From Pseudomonadota bacterium (GTDB lineage Bacteria; Pseudomonadota; Alphaproteobacteria; Acetobacterales; Acetobacteraceae), in assembly GCA_021845835.1 (NCBI GenBank), contig JAJZVE010000291.1, positions 1 to 6,208 of the forward strand: DNA of 6,208 nucleotides. Reading direction: 5' to 3'. The notes under the pieces are model-generated. The model had not been told where the DNA came from, made no database searches, and was given only the letters and a program-made list of their open reading frames with translations. The position numbers were made by a program, and so were the translations under genes. Below are positions 1 to 6,197 of the stretch, piece by piece; position 1 is the first letter of the stretch, and the number at the start of each line of letters is the position of its first letter.

Positions 1-201
1 GACGCGCACCACCCGCGCGACAAGGCGGCCTGGGTGAAGCTGTTCCGCACGACCTTCGTGTTCACCGGCGGCGAGATCGTCGGCGAGTTCCTGATGAGCC
101 TCGGCTACCTGCCGGGCGCCCATGCCGCCGATTGCCCGGTCGCGGCGCGCATCGCCGCCGCCGCGCCGCCCTGGGCGCGCGGGGCGGACTTTTCGCGGTA
201 G
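1..201 (+). CDS. tag: DNA-3-methyladenine glycosylase I, C-terminal part (5' end outside window)
   Basis: The first 66 codons in frame 1 read in without a start and end at TAG (199-201), so only the C-terminal end of this protein is visible. The segment LFRTTFVFTGGEIVGEFLMS, followed by GYLPGAHAADC, resembles the end of Tag, the base-excision enzyme that removes 3-methyladenine from alkylated DNA. In the Tag family the C-terminal His-x3-Cys supplies two of the four ligands of a structural zinc 'snap'; here it is H41 and C45 of the visible segment. The other two ligands and the catalytic Glu would lie upstream and cannot be checked. The tail after the zinc motif is rich in Ala and Pro and looks unstructured. 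The gene ends 40 bp before sspB with no obvious terminator hairpin between them, so they may be co-transcribed. The call rests on one short segment, but the motif fits well. Confidence 0.82.
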   Translation, partial: DAHHPRDKAAWVKLFRTTFVFTGGEIVGEFLMSLGYLPGAHAADCPVAARIAAAAPPWARGADFSR

Positions 202-226
202 CGGCGAGGGGCTATCTGCACGCGCG

Positions 227-235
227 AAAGGTGGG
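227..235 (+). promoter_or_regulatory. Ribosome binding site that decides the sspB start
   Basis: AAAGGTGGG contains a good Shine-Dalgarno core (AGGTGG, 229-234) that ends 7 nt before the ATG at 242. The same reading frame is open further upstream to an ATG at 122, but that stretch overlaps tag and encodes a low-complexity Arg/Pro/Ala sequence. This site is the reason for choosing 242. Confidence 0.7.
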
Positions 236-241
236 ATCGGG

Positions 242-781
242 ATGGACGACAACGACGGCCAGCTGCCGGAAAGCCTGCTGCCCTATGACGAATGGACCGA
301 ATCGGCGCTGCGCCGCGTGATGGTGCAGGCGCTGGGCCATGCCGCCGCGCACGGCCTGCCCGGCGGGCACCATTTCTACGTCACGTTCCGCACCGACCAC
401 CCGAACACGGTGATCCCGAAGCGGCTGCGCGCGCAGTTCCCGACCGAGATGACCATCGTGCTGCAGCACCAGTTCTGGGACCTCAAGGTGGACGAGGCGG
501 CGGACGAGTTCAGCGTCGGCCTGTCCTTCGGCGGCGTGCCCACCACCGTGCACATCCCGCTCGGCGCCATCACCGCCTTCGCCGACCCCGAGGTGCGGTT
601 CGGCCTGCAGTTCCGCGCGGTCATGCCGCCGGAGCAGGAGGCCGCCGCGCCGGAGGCGCCGGAGCAGGAGGCCGCCGCGCTGCCGGCGCCGCAGCCGCCG
701 GAGACGCCGGAAGAGAAGGAAGAGAAGCCGCAGGTGGTCAGCCTGGACGCCTTCCGCCGCCGCACGCCGCCGAAAGAGTGA
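242..781 (+). CDS. sspB: SspB, ClpXP protease specificity-enhancing adaptor (alphaproteobacterial type)
   Basis: This 179-residue protein matches the alphaproteobacterial SspB family. SspB is a cytosolic adaptor that binds the ssrA tag on ribosome-rescued proteins, and other substrates, and delivers them to the ClpXP protease. The folded domain covers about residues 14-127 and includes the characteristic stretches [12 protein letters not shown] (43-54), [15 protein letters not shown] (69-83), FSVGLSF (90-96) and [12 protein letters not shown] (113-124). Residues 128-163 form an acidic Pro/Ala/Glu linker containing a tandem duplication. The tail [11 protein letters not shown] (164-174) is the conserved C-terminal element expected to dock on ClpX; the ClpX role of this exact motif is inferred from the family. 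The start at 242 has a good ribosome binding site, and upstream residues in the same frame do not look like protein. It is followed 26 bp later by fumarase. No functional link to its neighbours is evident. Confidence 0.93.
   Translation: MDDNDGQLPESLLPYDEWTESALRRVMVQALGHAAAHGLPGGHHFYVTFRTDHPNTVIPKRLRAQFPTEMTIVLQHQFWDLKVDEAADEFSVGLSFGGVPTTVHIPLGAITAFADPEVRFGLQFRAVMPPEQEAAAPEAPEQEAAALPAPQPPETPEEKEEKPQVVSLDAFRRRTPPKE
627..680 (+). repeat. 24-bp perfect direct repeat within the sspB linker, 30-bp period
   Basis: Bases 627-650 and 657-680 are identical (24 bp; core GGAGCAGGAGGCCGCCGCGC), with starts 30 bp apart. The repeat is in frame and encodes two copies of PEQEAAA in the linker of SspB. The period is a multiple of three, so copy-number change would lengthen or shorten the tether without breaking the frame. 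Confidence 0.9.
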
Positions 782-790
782 CGCCCGCAG

Positions 791-796
791 AAAAGG
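791..796 (+). promoter_or_regulatory. Probable ribosome binding site for fumarase
   Basis: AAAAGG lies in the 26-bp gap after sspB and ends 11 nt before the ATG at 808. The spacing is slightly long. It supports 808 over the next in-frame ATG at 820, although the two starts differ by only four residues. Confidence 0.45.
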
Positions 797-807
797 CGAC
801 AACCCCC

Positions 808-2454
808 ATGAACGCCCCGATGTCCCGCCCGTCAGGCTTCCAGTACGCGCCGATGTTCCCGCTCGGCCCCGATCCGACGCCCTGGCGCAAGCTGGACATC
901 GCCGGGGTGTCCACCGTCCGTTGCGACGGGCGGACCATCCTGCGCATCGATCCGGCGGCGCTGTCGGACCTGGCGGTGCGCGCCTTCCATGACGTGTCGC
1001 ACCTGCTGCGCCCCGGCCACCTGGCGCAGCTGCGCGCCATCCTCGACGACCCCGAGGCGTCGTCCAACGACCGCTTCGTCGCGCTCGACCTCCTGAAGAA
1101 CGCCAACATCGCCGCCGGCGGCGTGCTGCCGATGTGCCAGGACACCGGCACCGCCATCGTGTTCGGCAAGCGCGGCCAGCATGTCTGGATCGACGGCGAC
1201 GAGGAGGAGGCGCTCGCGTACGGCGTCCACCGCACCTACACGGAAACCAACCTGCGCTATTCGCAGATGGCGCCGCTGTCGATGTTCGAGGAGGTGAACA
1301 CCGGCAACAACCTGCCGGTGCAGTTCGACATCTCCGCCGCCCCCGGCCTCGACCACGCCGACGAGTTCCACCTGATGTTCATGGCCAAGGGCGGCGGCTC
1401 GGCCAACAAGACCTTCCTGTTCCAGGAAACCCGCGCGCTGCTCTCGGCCGAGAAGCTGCTGTCCTTCCTGGAAACGAAGGTCAAGACGCTCGGCACCTCG
1501 GCCTGCCCGCCCTATCACCTCGCGATCGTGGTCGGCGGCACCAGCGCCGAAGCCACGCTCAAGACGGTGAAGCTGGCCTCCACGCGCTATCTCGACACGC
1601 TGCCGACCAGCGGCAGCCGCGCCGGTCACGCCATCCGCGACCTGGAGATGGAGCAGGCGGTGCTGGAGATGACGCGCCGCATCGGCATCGGCGCGCAGTT
1701 CGGCGGCAAGTATTTCTGCCACGACGTGCGCGTGATCCGGCTGCCGCGCCACGGCGCCAGCCTGCCGGTCGGCATCGGCGTGTCGTGCAGCGCCGACCGC
1801 CAGATCAAGGCAAAGATCACCCGCGAGGGCATCTTCCTCGAACAGCTCGAATCCGATCCGTCGAAATACCTGCCCGAAGCGACCGACGACATTCTCGGCG
1901 GCGATGTGGTGGCGGTCGATCTGAACCGGCCGATGACGGAGATCCGGCGCCGGCTCTCGCAGTATCCGGTCAGGACGCGGCTGTCGCTGACCGGCACGAT
2001 GGTGGTCGCGCGCGACATCGCGCACGCCAGGCTGAAGCAGCGGCTGGACGCCGGCCAGGGCCTGCCCGACTATATCAAGGACCATCCGGTCTATTACGCC
2101 GGCCCCGCCAAGACGCCGCACGGCATGCCGACCGGCAGCTTCGGCCCGACCACGGCCGGGCGCATGGACTCGTACGTTGCTGAGTTCCAGAAGGCGGGCG
2201 GATCGTTGGTGATGCTGGCGAAGGGCAACCGTTCCGGTGCGGTGCGCGAGGCGTGCAAGGCCTATGGCGGATTCTATCTCGGCAGCGTCGGCGGCCCGGC
2301 GGCGCGGCTGGCGCAGGACTGCATCCGCCGCGTCGAGGTGCTGGAGTTTCCCGAACTCGGCATGGAAGCGGTTTGGCGCATCGAGGTCGAGAACTTCCCT
2401 GCGTTCATCGTGACCGACGACAAGGGCAACGATTTCTACGACGGGCTGACCTGA
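808..2454 (+). CDS. fumA: Fumarate hydratase, class I (4Fe-4S, single chain)
   Basis: This 548-residue enzyme interconverts fumarate and malate in the TCA cycle in the cytosol. Its length matches E. coli FumA/FumB, with the N-terminal (alpha-like) and C-terminal (beta-like) halves fused in one chain. The three cluster cysteines are present: C110 in [11 protein letters not shown]233 in TSACPPYH and C327 in GVSCSADRQ. They correspond to C105/C224/C318 of FumA. By alignment with the Leishmania enzyme, D112, R402, T448 and R452 (in [10 protein letters not shown]) sit where the catalytic and substrate-binding residues are. Class I fumarases hold a labile cluster with one unligated iron and are inactivated by oxygen and superoxide. 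L-tartrate dehydratase is a paralogue, but it is normally two subunits, so fumarase is preferred. The stop codon is 1 nt before the next gene. The symbol fumA denotes the class, not proven orthology to one E. coli paralogue. Confidence 0.95.
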   Translation: MNAPMSRPSGFQYAPMFPLGPDPTPWRKLDIAGVSTVRCDGRTILRIDPAALSDLAVRAFHDVSHLLRPGHLAQLRAILDDPEASSNDRFVALDLLKNANIAAGGVLPMCQDTGTAIVFGKRGQHVWIDGDEEEALAYGVHRTYTETNLRYSQMAPLSMFEEVNTGNNLPVQFDISAAPGLDHADEFHLMFMAKGGGSANKTFLFQETRALLSAEKLLSFLETKVKTLGTSACPPYHLAIVVGGTSAEATLKTVKLASTRYLDTLPTSGSRAGHAIRDLEMEQAVLEMTRRIGIGAQFGGKYFCHDVRVIRLPRHGASLPVGIGVSCSADRQIKAKITREGIFLEQLESDPSKYLPEATDDILGGDVVAVDLNRPMTEIRRRLSQYPVRTRLSLTGTMVVARDIAHARLKQRLDAGQGLPDYIKDHPVYYAGPAKTPHGMPTGSFGPTTAGRMDSYVAEFQKAGGSLVMLAKGNRSGAVREACKAYGGFYLGSVGGPAARLAQDCIRRVEVLEFPELGMEAVWRIEVENFPAFIVTDDKGNDFYDGLT

Positions 2455-2455
2455 C

Positions 2456-2857
2456 ATGCGCTTCGCCGTCGATCGCATCGACCACGTCACGCTCAACTGC
2501 CGCGACGTGGACACCACCGCTTCCTGGTACCAGCGCGTGCTGGGCATGGAGCGCGAGGAATTCGGCCGCCAGCAGCGCACGTGCCTGAAATTCGGCGGCC
2601 AGAAACTGAATCTGCGGCCGATCGACACCGACGATCCGAAGTGGGCGACCGGACAGGCGGCGGTGGCCGGCTCGGCCGATCTCTGCTTTGCAACGGCAGT
2701 GGGACCGGAGGAAGTGGCGACGCATCTGCGCCGTTGCGGCGTTGCCGTGGAACTCGGGCCGGTGGAGCGGATCGGTGCGCTCGGCCCGATGCTGTCGGTC
2801 TATTGCCGCGATCCCGACGGCAACCTGATCGAAATCGCCACCTATCTTGCTGGTTGA
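2456..2857 (+). CDS. VOC-superfamily (glyoxalase-fold) protein, STM3117-like, substrate unknown
   Basis: This 133-residue protein has two beta-alpha-beta-beta-beta modules of the vicinal oxygen chelate fold. It opens with [19 protein letters not shown] (8-26) and ends with [14 protein letters not shown] (118-131). These resemble a small VOC subgroup usually named glyoxalase/bleomycin resistance or 'virulence protein STM3117-like'. H10 and E126 occupy the first and last metal-ligand positions of glyoxalase I. The third position, usually His, appears to be D75 in GSADLCF, and the first-module Glu/His position is not clearly filled (KLNLRP, 50-55). A true methylglyoxal lyase role is therefore doubtful. 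The ATG is 1 nt after the fumarase stop and no strong Shine-Dalgarno is seen, suggesting translation coupled to fumarase. It could be a small-molecule lyase, dioxygenase or binding protein; I cannot assign a substrate. Confidence 0.85.
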   Translation: MRFAVDRIDHVTLNCRDVDTTASWYQRVLGMEREEFGRQQRTCLKFGGQKLNLRPIDTDDPKWATGQAAVAGSADLCFATAVGPEEVATHLRRCGVAVELGPVERIGALGPMLSVYCRDPDGNLIEIATYLAG

Positions 2858-2860
2858 ATC

Positions 2861-3406
2861 ATGGACAATTCCCGCACCACCGGACTTGCCGCCTTCGTCG
2901 CCTTCATGGCCTGTGTGCCGCTCGCCAACTGGATGATCGGCCATGTCGGCACGTTCTGCGTGCCCGGGGGGCCGTGCGTCGTGCCGGTGGCGCCGGGGCT
3001 GACCGCGCCGTCGGGCGTGCTGGTCGTGGGGCTGGCGCTGGTCCTGCGCGACCTGGTGCAGCGCTGCCTCGGCACCCGCGCGGGGCTGCTGGCGATCCTG
3101 TGCGGCACCGTACTGTCGGTGCTGGTGGCGGGACCGCAGCTCGTGCTCGCATCGGGCCTCGCGTTCCTGTTCAGCGAGTTGGCAGATTTCGCCGTGTACA
3201 CGCCGTTGCAGCGGCGCGGCCTGGTGCGCGCCGTGGTGGCGTCGTCGCTGGTCGGACTGGTGCTGGATTCGATCGTGTTCCTCACGCTCGCTTTCGGCAG
3301 CCTGCAGTTCCTGCCGGGGCAGATCGTGGGCAAGGCGTGGGCGGTGCTGGTCAGCATTCCGCTGGTGACGGCGGTGCGGCGGCTCACGCCCGTGCCGGTG
3401 CGATGA
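2861..3406 (+). CDS. VUT-family membrane protein, probable queuosine precursor transporter (short YhhQ-like)
   Basis: This 181-residue integral membrane protein has about six hydrophobic segments: 8-27, 50-63, 74-91, 95-115, 122-145 and 155-172. Features I associate with the VUT/YhhQ family (COG1738) are RD at 63-64 after TM2, [20 protein letters not shown] (97-116), [13 protein letters not shown] (128-140) and GK at 157-158. E. coli YhhQ imports the queuosine precursors preQ0 and preQ1. This protein is shorter, lacking the longer N-terminal region of the E. coli type. Its ATG is 3 nt after the VOC stop, and its TGA overlaps the queA start as ATGA. That coupling to queA, with tgt and queF downstream, strongly supports import of preQ0, preQ1 or another queuosine precursor. 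Family membership comes from sequence; the substrate is inferred from family and context. Arg/Lys residues at the C-terminus (R173, R174, R181) suggest a cytoplasmic end. Confidence 0.82.
   Translation: MDNSRTTGLAAFVAFMACVPLANWMIGHVGTFCVPGGPCVVPVAPGLTAPSGVLVVGLALVLRDLVQRCLGTRAGLLAILCGTVLSVLVAGPQLVLASGLAFLFSELADFAVYTPLQRRGLVRAVVASSLVGLVLDSIVFLTLAFGSLQFLPGQIVGKAWAVLVSIPLVTAVRRLTPVPVR
3403..3406 (+). promoter_or_regulatory. ATGA start/stop overlap coupling the VUT gene to queA
   Basis: The queA ATG (3403-3405) overlaps the TGA stop (3404-3406) of the upstream VUT gene. No convincing Shine-Dalgarno precedes it, so queA is probably translated by ribosomes terminating on the transporter gene. Confidence 0.75.
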
Positions 3407-4431
3407 AGGCGGCCGACTTCGACTTTGCTCTCCCGCCGGACCGCATCGCCCAGCATCCCGCACGACCCCGCGATGCGGCGCGGCTGCTGCATGTTGCGCG
3501 CGACGGGCTGCATGACCGGACGGTGCGCGATCTGCCGGACCTGCTGCGCGACGGCGACATCCTGGTCGCCAACGACACGCGCGTGATCCCGGCGCAGTTG
3601 TCGGCGCGGCGCGGCAACGCGCGCATCGGCATCACGCTCGACCGGCCGCTGGCGGACGGGACGTGGCACGCGCTGGCGCGCAACGCGCGGCGGCTGCATC
3701 CGGGCGATTCACTTCTCTTTGACGGCACCGACGATTTTTCGGCGGAGGTGCGTGCGCGCGATGCCGATGGCGGGGTGGCGCTCGCGTTCAACCGGCACGG
3801 CGAGGCGTTTGCGGCCGCGCTGCGCGCGGCCGGGGCGCTGGCGTTGCCGCCCTATATCGCGCGCCCGCACGGCCCGACCGCGGCGGATGCGGCGGATTAT
3901 CAGACCGTGTTCGCGGCACGCGACGGCGCGGTCGCCGCGCCGACCGCGGGGCTGCATTTCACGCCGGCGTTGCTGGCCGCGCTGGCGGCGCGCGGCGTGG
4001 CGCGCGTCACGGTGACGCTGCATGTCGGCGCCGGCACCTTCCTGCCGCTGCGTGGCGAGGACGTGGAGGCCCACAGGCTGCACGCCGAGCGCGGTGAGAT
4101 CACGGCCCACGTCGCCGCCGCGATCAACGCCGCGCCCGGCCGCATCGTCGCCGCCGGCACCACCAGCCTGCGTTTGCTGGAATCGGCGGCGGCGGCGGAC
4201 GGCACGATCCGCCCGTTTGCCGGCGAGACCGACCTGTTCATCCGTCCCGGCCATCGCTTCCGTACCGCCGATCTGCTGCTGACCAATTTCCATCTGCCGC
4301 GCTCGACGCTGTTCATGCTGGTCTGCGCCTTCGCCGGCACGGAACGGATGCGCGCCGCCTATGCGCACGCGATCGCGGCGGGGTATCGGTTCTATTCCTA
4401 CGGCGACGCCTCGCTGCTGGAGCGCGCATGA
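3403..4431 (+). CDS. queA: S-adenosylmethionine:tRNA ribosyltransferase-isomerase
   Basis: This 342-residue cytosolic enzyme transfers and isomerises the ribosyl group of S-adenosylmethionine onto preQ1 at tRNA position 34, giving epoxyqueuosine. The length matches the family (about 340-360). Signature stretches run in order: [19 protein letters not shown] (6-24), [13 protein letters not shown] (54-66), APTAGLHFT (179-187), [10 protein letters not shown] (207-216), [10 protein letters not shown] (252-261), TDLFIRPGH (276-284), [20 protein letters not shown] (291-310) and [13 protein letters not shown] (327-339). The domain between about 68 and 130 is shorter and more divergent, as is common in this family. 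The start at 3403 is fixed by the ATGA overlap and by the conserved DFDF-LP N-terminus directly after it. It sits between the putative precursor transporter and a repeat-containing gap leading to tgt, which acts just before it in the pathway. The final epoxyqueuosine reductase (QueG or QueH) is not in the window. Confidence 0.97.
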   Translation: MKAADFDFALPPDRIAQHPARPRDAARLLHVARDGLHDRTVRDLPDLLRDGDILVANDTRVIPAQLSARRGNARIGITLDRPLADGTWHALARNARRLHPGDSLLFDGTDDFSAEVRARDADGGVALAFNRHGEAFAAALRAAGALALPPYIARPHGPTAADAADYQTVFAARDGAVAAPTAGLHFTPALLAALAARGVARVTVTLHVGAGTFLPLRGEDVEAHRLHAERGEITAHVAAAINAAPGRIVAAGTTSLRLLESAAAADGTIRPFAGETDLFIRPGHRFRTADLLLTNFHLPRSTLFMLVCAFAGTERMRAAYAHAIAAGYRFYSYGDASLLERA

Positions 4432-4460
4432 TCGCCTCACGCAACACACGTTGCTCCTCC

Positions 4461-4500
4461 TCCCTCTCCACCCCTGGGGGTGGAGAGGGTTGGGGTGAGG
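4461..4500 (+). repeat. REP-like palindromic element, copy A
   Basis: The arms CCCTCTCCACCCC (4462-4474) and GGGGTGGAGAGGG (4477-4489) are perfect 13-bp complements around a 2-nt centre, so a real loop would open a few pairs. A tail, GGGTTGGGGTGAGG (4487-4500), follows. The CCCTCTCC-palindrome plus GGGTGAGG tail matches a repeat style I know from intergenic DNA of many GC-rich alphaproteobacteria. No uridine run follows, so a classical intrinsic terminator is unlikely. Confidence 0.82.
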
Positions 4501-4510
4501 CGGGGGACTC

Positions 4511-4525
4511 ACGGCGCAACGCCGT
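4511..4525 (+). repeat. Small hairpin between the two REP-like copies
   Basis: ACGGCG (4511-4516) and CGCCGT (4520-4525) form a perfect 6-bp stem with loop CAA. It lies in the spacer between the facing copies. At this GC content a 6-bp stem can occur by chance, so significance is modest. Confidence 0.5.
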
Positions 4526-4546
4526 ACGCGCGGGCTGCACCCCACA

Positions 4547-4585
4547 TCACCCTGACCCTCTCCGCCCCAACGGGGCGGAGAGGGA
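4547..4585 (-). repeat. REP-like palindromic element, copy B (inverted relative to copy A)
   Basis: CCCTCTCCGCCCC (4556-4568) and GGGGCGGAGAGGG (4572-4584) form a perfect 13-bp stem with loop AAC. Read on the minus strand, the tail is GGGTCAGGGTGA, matching copy A's GGGTTGGGGTGA at 10 of 12 positions. The two copies face each other tail to tail, as in a two-unit BIME. One stem pair is A-T in copy A (4470/4481) and G-C in copy B (4564/4576), a compensated change that keeps the stem intact. Confidence 0.82.
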
Positions 4586-4591
4586 AAGAAC

Positions 4592-4595
4592 GAGG
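4592..4595 (+). promoter_or_regulatory. Ribosome binding site of tgt
   Basis: GAGG ends 8 nt before the ATG at 4604. It lies 7 nt after the right arm of repeat copy B, so folding of that hairpin could approach but not cover it. Confidence 0.55.
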
Positions 4596-4603
4596 CATCA
4601 GCA

Positions 4604-5722
4604 ATGACTCTCGCGTGGCACCTCGAAGCCCGTGACGGCGATGCGCGCCTCGGCCGCCTGCTGACCGCGCATGGCGCGGTGGCAACGCCCGTGTTCATGC
4701 CGGTCGGCACCGCCGGCACGGTGAAGGCGATGACGGCGGATGCGCTGCGCGCGACCGGCGCGTGCATGGTTCTCGGCAACACCTATCACCTGATGCTGCG
4801 TCCGGGCGCGGAGCGGGTGGCGCGGCTCGGCGGGCTGCATCGCATGATGGACTGGCCCGGCCCGATCCTGACCGATTCCGGCGGGTTCCAGGTCATGTCG
4901 CTCGCCGCGCTGCGCAAGCTCGATGCCGACGGCGTCACCTTCCGTTCGCATCTCGACGGCAGTGAGCATCGGCTGACGCCGGAACGCTCGATCGCCATCC
5001 AGCACAGCCTGGATGCGACGGTGACGATGGCGTTCGACGAATGCACGAAGTTTCCCGCGACCGCGCCGCAGGCACGCGACAGCATGGAACTGTCGATGCG
5101 CTGGGCCGCGCGCTGCCGCGCCGCCTTCATCCCGCGCGACGGCTACGGGCTGTTCGGCATCAACCAGGGCAGCATCTTCCCCGATCTGCGCGCCCGCTCG
5201 GCGGAGGCGCTGGCGCGCATCGGCTTCGAGGGATACGCGATCGGCGGCCTCGCGGTGGGCGAGGGGCAGGACGCGATGTTCACCGTGCTGGACGGCCTGA
5301 TGCCGTTGCTGCCGGCGGAGGCGCCGCGCTACCTGATGGGTGTCGGCACGCCGGACGACATCATCGGCGCGGTCGCGCGCGGCGTCGACATGTTCGATTG
5401 CGTGATCCCGACGCGCGCCGGCCGCACCGCGCGCGCCTACACGCGGCGCGGCGTGTTCAACCTGCGCAACGCCCGCTTCGCCGACGACGACCGCCCGCTC
5501 GATCCCGGCTGCGCCTGCCCCCTGTGCACGCGGCACACCCGCGCCTACCTGCATCACCTGTTCCGCTGCGAGGAGATGCTCGGGCCGATGCTGCTGACCT
5601 GGCACAACATCCAGTATTACCAGGACCTGATGGCCGGCCTGCGCGCGGCGATCGGCGCCGGGCGGCTCGAACAGCACGCGGCGGAACTGCGCGCGACCTG
5701 GGCGGCGGGAGACATCGCATGA
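4604..5722 (+). CDS. tgt: Bacterial queuine/preQ1 tRNA-ribosyltransferase (tRNA-guanine transglycosylase)
   Basis: This 372-residue TIM-barrel enzyme exchanges guanine-34 for preQ1 in tRNAs for Asp, Asn, His and Tyr. Against the Zymomonas mobilis enzyme the key residues are present. The general acid/base is D91 ([12 protein letters not shown]; Zm D102), a base-recognition residue is D145 (FDECTKFPA; Zm D156), and the nucleophile is D265 (MFDCVIPTR; Zm D280). The zinc ligands are C303, C305, C308 and H334 (Zm C318/C320/C323/H349). C147 and V218 match Zm C158 and V233, positions associated with bacterial preQ1 preference; eukaryotic enzymes that take queuine differ there. F95 replaces the Zm Tyr106, as in most bacteria. 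Length is normal and the start has a GAGG ribosome binding site. The stop overlaps the queF start, so the enzyme making preQ1 is coupled to the one using it. Confidence 0.98.
   Translation: MTLAWHLEARDGDARLGRLLTAHGAVATPVFMPVGTAGTVKAMTADALRATGACMVLGNTYHLMLRPGAERVARLGGLHRMMDWPGPILTDSGGFQVMSLAALRKLDADGVTFRSHLDGSEHRLTPERSIAIQHSLDATVTMAFDECTKFPATAPQARDSMELSMRWAARCRAAFIPRDGYGLFGINQGSIFPDLRARSAEALARIGFEGYAIGGLAVGEGQDAMFTVLDGLMPLLPAEAPRYLMGVGTPDDIIGAVARGVDMFDCVIPTRAGRTARAYTRRGVFNLRNARFADDDRPLDPGCACPLCTRHTRAYLHHLFRCEEMLGPMLLTWHNIQYYQDLMAGLRAAIGAGRLEQHAAELRATWAAGDIA
5707..5722 (+). promoter_or_regulatory. queF ribosome binding site and ATGA overlap with tgt
   Basis: GGGAG (5707-5711) lies 7 nt before the queF ATG (5719), and the tgt TGA (5720-5722) overlaps that ATG. 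Both independent initiation and coupling to tgt are possible. This fixes the queF start. Confidence 0.7.
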
Positions 5723-6180
5723 CCACCGGCTATGACGACCTGACGCAACTCGGCCGCCCCGCGCGCATCCCGGCAAGCCCGGAGGAGGCGGTGCTGGAGC
5801 GCGTGCCCAATCCGCGCGCGGATGCGCAGTATCTGGTGCGCTTCGCCATGCCGGAATTCACCTCGCTCTGCCCGCTCACCGGCCAGCCCGACTTCGCGCA
5901 TCTGGTGATCGACTACGTGCCGCGCGACTGGATCGTGGAGAGCAAATCGCTGAAACTGTTCCTCAACAGTTTCCGCAACCACGGCGCCTTCCATGAAGCC
6001 TGCACGATGGAGGTGGCGCGGCGCATCGTGGAGGTGCTCGATCCCCACTGGCTGCGCATCGGCGGCTACTGGTATCCGCGCGGCGGCATGCCGATCGACG
6101 TGTTCTGGCAGACCGGCGCCCCGCCCGCCGGCGTGTGGATTCCCGACCAGGGCGTGGCGGGATATCGCGGGCGAGGGTAG
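5719..6180 (+). CDS. queF: NADPH-dependent 7-cyano-7-deazaguanine (preQ0) reductase, unimodular type
   Basis: This 153-residue T-fold (tunnelling fold) protein reduces the nitrile of preQ0 to the aminomethyl group of preQ1 using NADPH. Its size and single module match the B. subtilis class (165 aa), not the two-domain E. coli class (about 280 aa). The hallmark QueF motif [20 protein letters not shown] spans 74-93. C51 ([13 protein letters not shown]), which forms the thioimide with substrate, and D58 correspond to B. subtilis C55 and D62; H92 and E93 correspond to H96 and E97. C95 matches C99, reported to form a protective disulfide with the catalytic cysteine. The C-terminus [15 protein letters not shown] is typical. 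Its presence shows that preQ0 is the expected input, whether made by the cell or imported. It is last in the visible queuosine cluster, with 17 bp to a possible next gene. Confidence 0.98.
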   Translation: MTTGYDDLTQLGRPARIPASPEEAVLERVPNPRADAQYLVRFAMPEFTSLCPLTGQPDFAHLVIDYVPRDWIVESKSLKLFLNSFRNHGAFHEACTMEVARRIVEVLDPHWLRIGGYWYPRGGMPIDVFWQTGAPPAGVWIPDQGVAGYRGRG

Positions 6181-6181
6181 C

Positions 6182-6188
6182 GAAGAGG
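6182..6188 (+). promoter_or_regulatory. Possible ribosome binding site for a downstream gene
   Basis: GAAGAGG ends 9 nt before an ATG at 6198. It is a plausible Shine-Dalgarno directly after queF, but the gene it would serve lies outside the window. Confidence 0.35.
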
Positions 6189-6197
6189 TATCCGCAG

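Larger units (their letters stand above)
4432..4603. other. 172-bp intergenic region between queA and tgt, filled by REP-like hairpins
   Basis: This is the only sizeable gap in the window. It holds two inverted copies of a GC-rich hairpin element, a 6-bp-stem hairpin between them, and the tgt ribosome binding site. I find no convincing -35/-10 promoter and no T-tract after any stem. Open reading through it on the minus strand gives Pro/Gly/Arg-rich text typical of translated repeat elements, not a gene. Confidence 0.75.

Noticed and set aside
122..241. Upstream extension of SspB to an ATG at 122
   Set aside because: It would overlap tag by about 80 bp and adds Arg/Pro-rich residues not seen in SspB. 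The good ribosome binding site is at 227-235.
292..807. Upstream in-frame extension of fumarase through sspB
   Set aside because: The frame is open, but the encoded Arg/Ala/His-rich sequence is an out-of-frame reading of sspB. Fumarase homology begins after 808, where an ATG with an AAAAGG upstream is available.
832..2628. A 598-codon open frame on the minus strand, antisense to fumarase
   Set aside because: Its translation is Arg/Ala/His-rich with no recognisable domain. It mirrors the codon pattern of the well-supported fumarase gene on the + strand. Long antisense frames are expected at this GC content.
2405..3463. A 352-codon open frame on the minus strand across the VOC and VUT genes
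   Set aside because: It is low-complexity Arg/His/Gln text that crosses three genes with clear family matches on the other strand. It has no domain of its own.
3812..3832. 9-bp perfect inverted repeat inside queA (CGGCCGCGC / GCGCGGCCG, loop TGC)
   Set aside because: It falls in Ala/Arg codons of queA and is readily explained by GC-rich codon use. There is no positional reason to call it a regulatory structure.
4462..4489. Repeat copy A read as an intrinsic terminator for queA
   Set aside because: The stem is strong but the following sequence is GGGGTGAGG-like with no T-tract. The stem shares its sequence with copy B, so a repeat element is the better explanation, although some effect on transcript ends is still possible.
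4432..4603. A preQ1 riboswitch before tgt-queF
   Set aside because: I looked for the short preQ1 aptamer (small GC stem, A-rich tail, overlap with the ribosome binding site). The gap contains only the GC-rich palindromes and no A-rich tail that could form the pseudoknot.
3709..4782. A 357-codon minus-strand frame crossing the queA-tgt gap
   Set aside because: The middle is a translation of the repeat elements (PPHPNPLHPQG-like text), a common source of spurious protein predictions. The flanks are antisense to queA and tgt.
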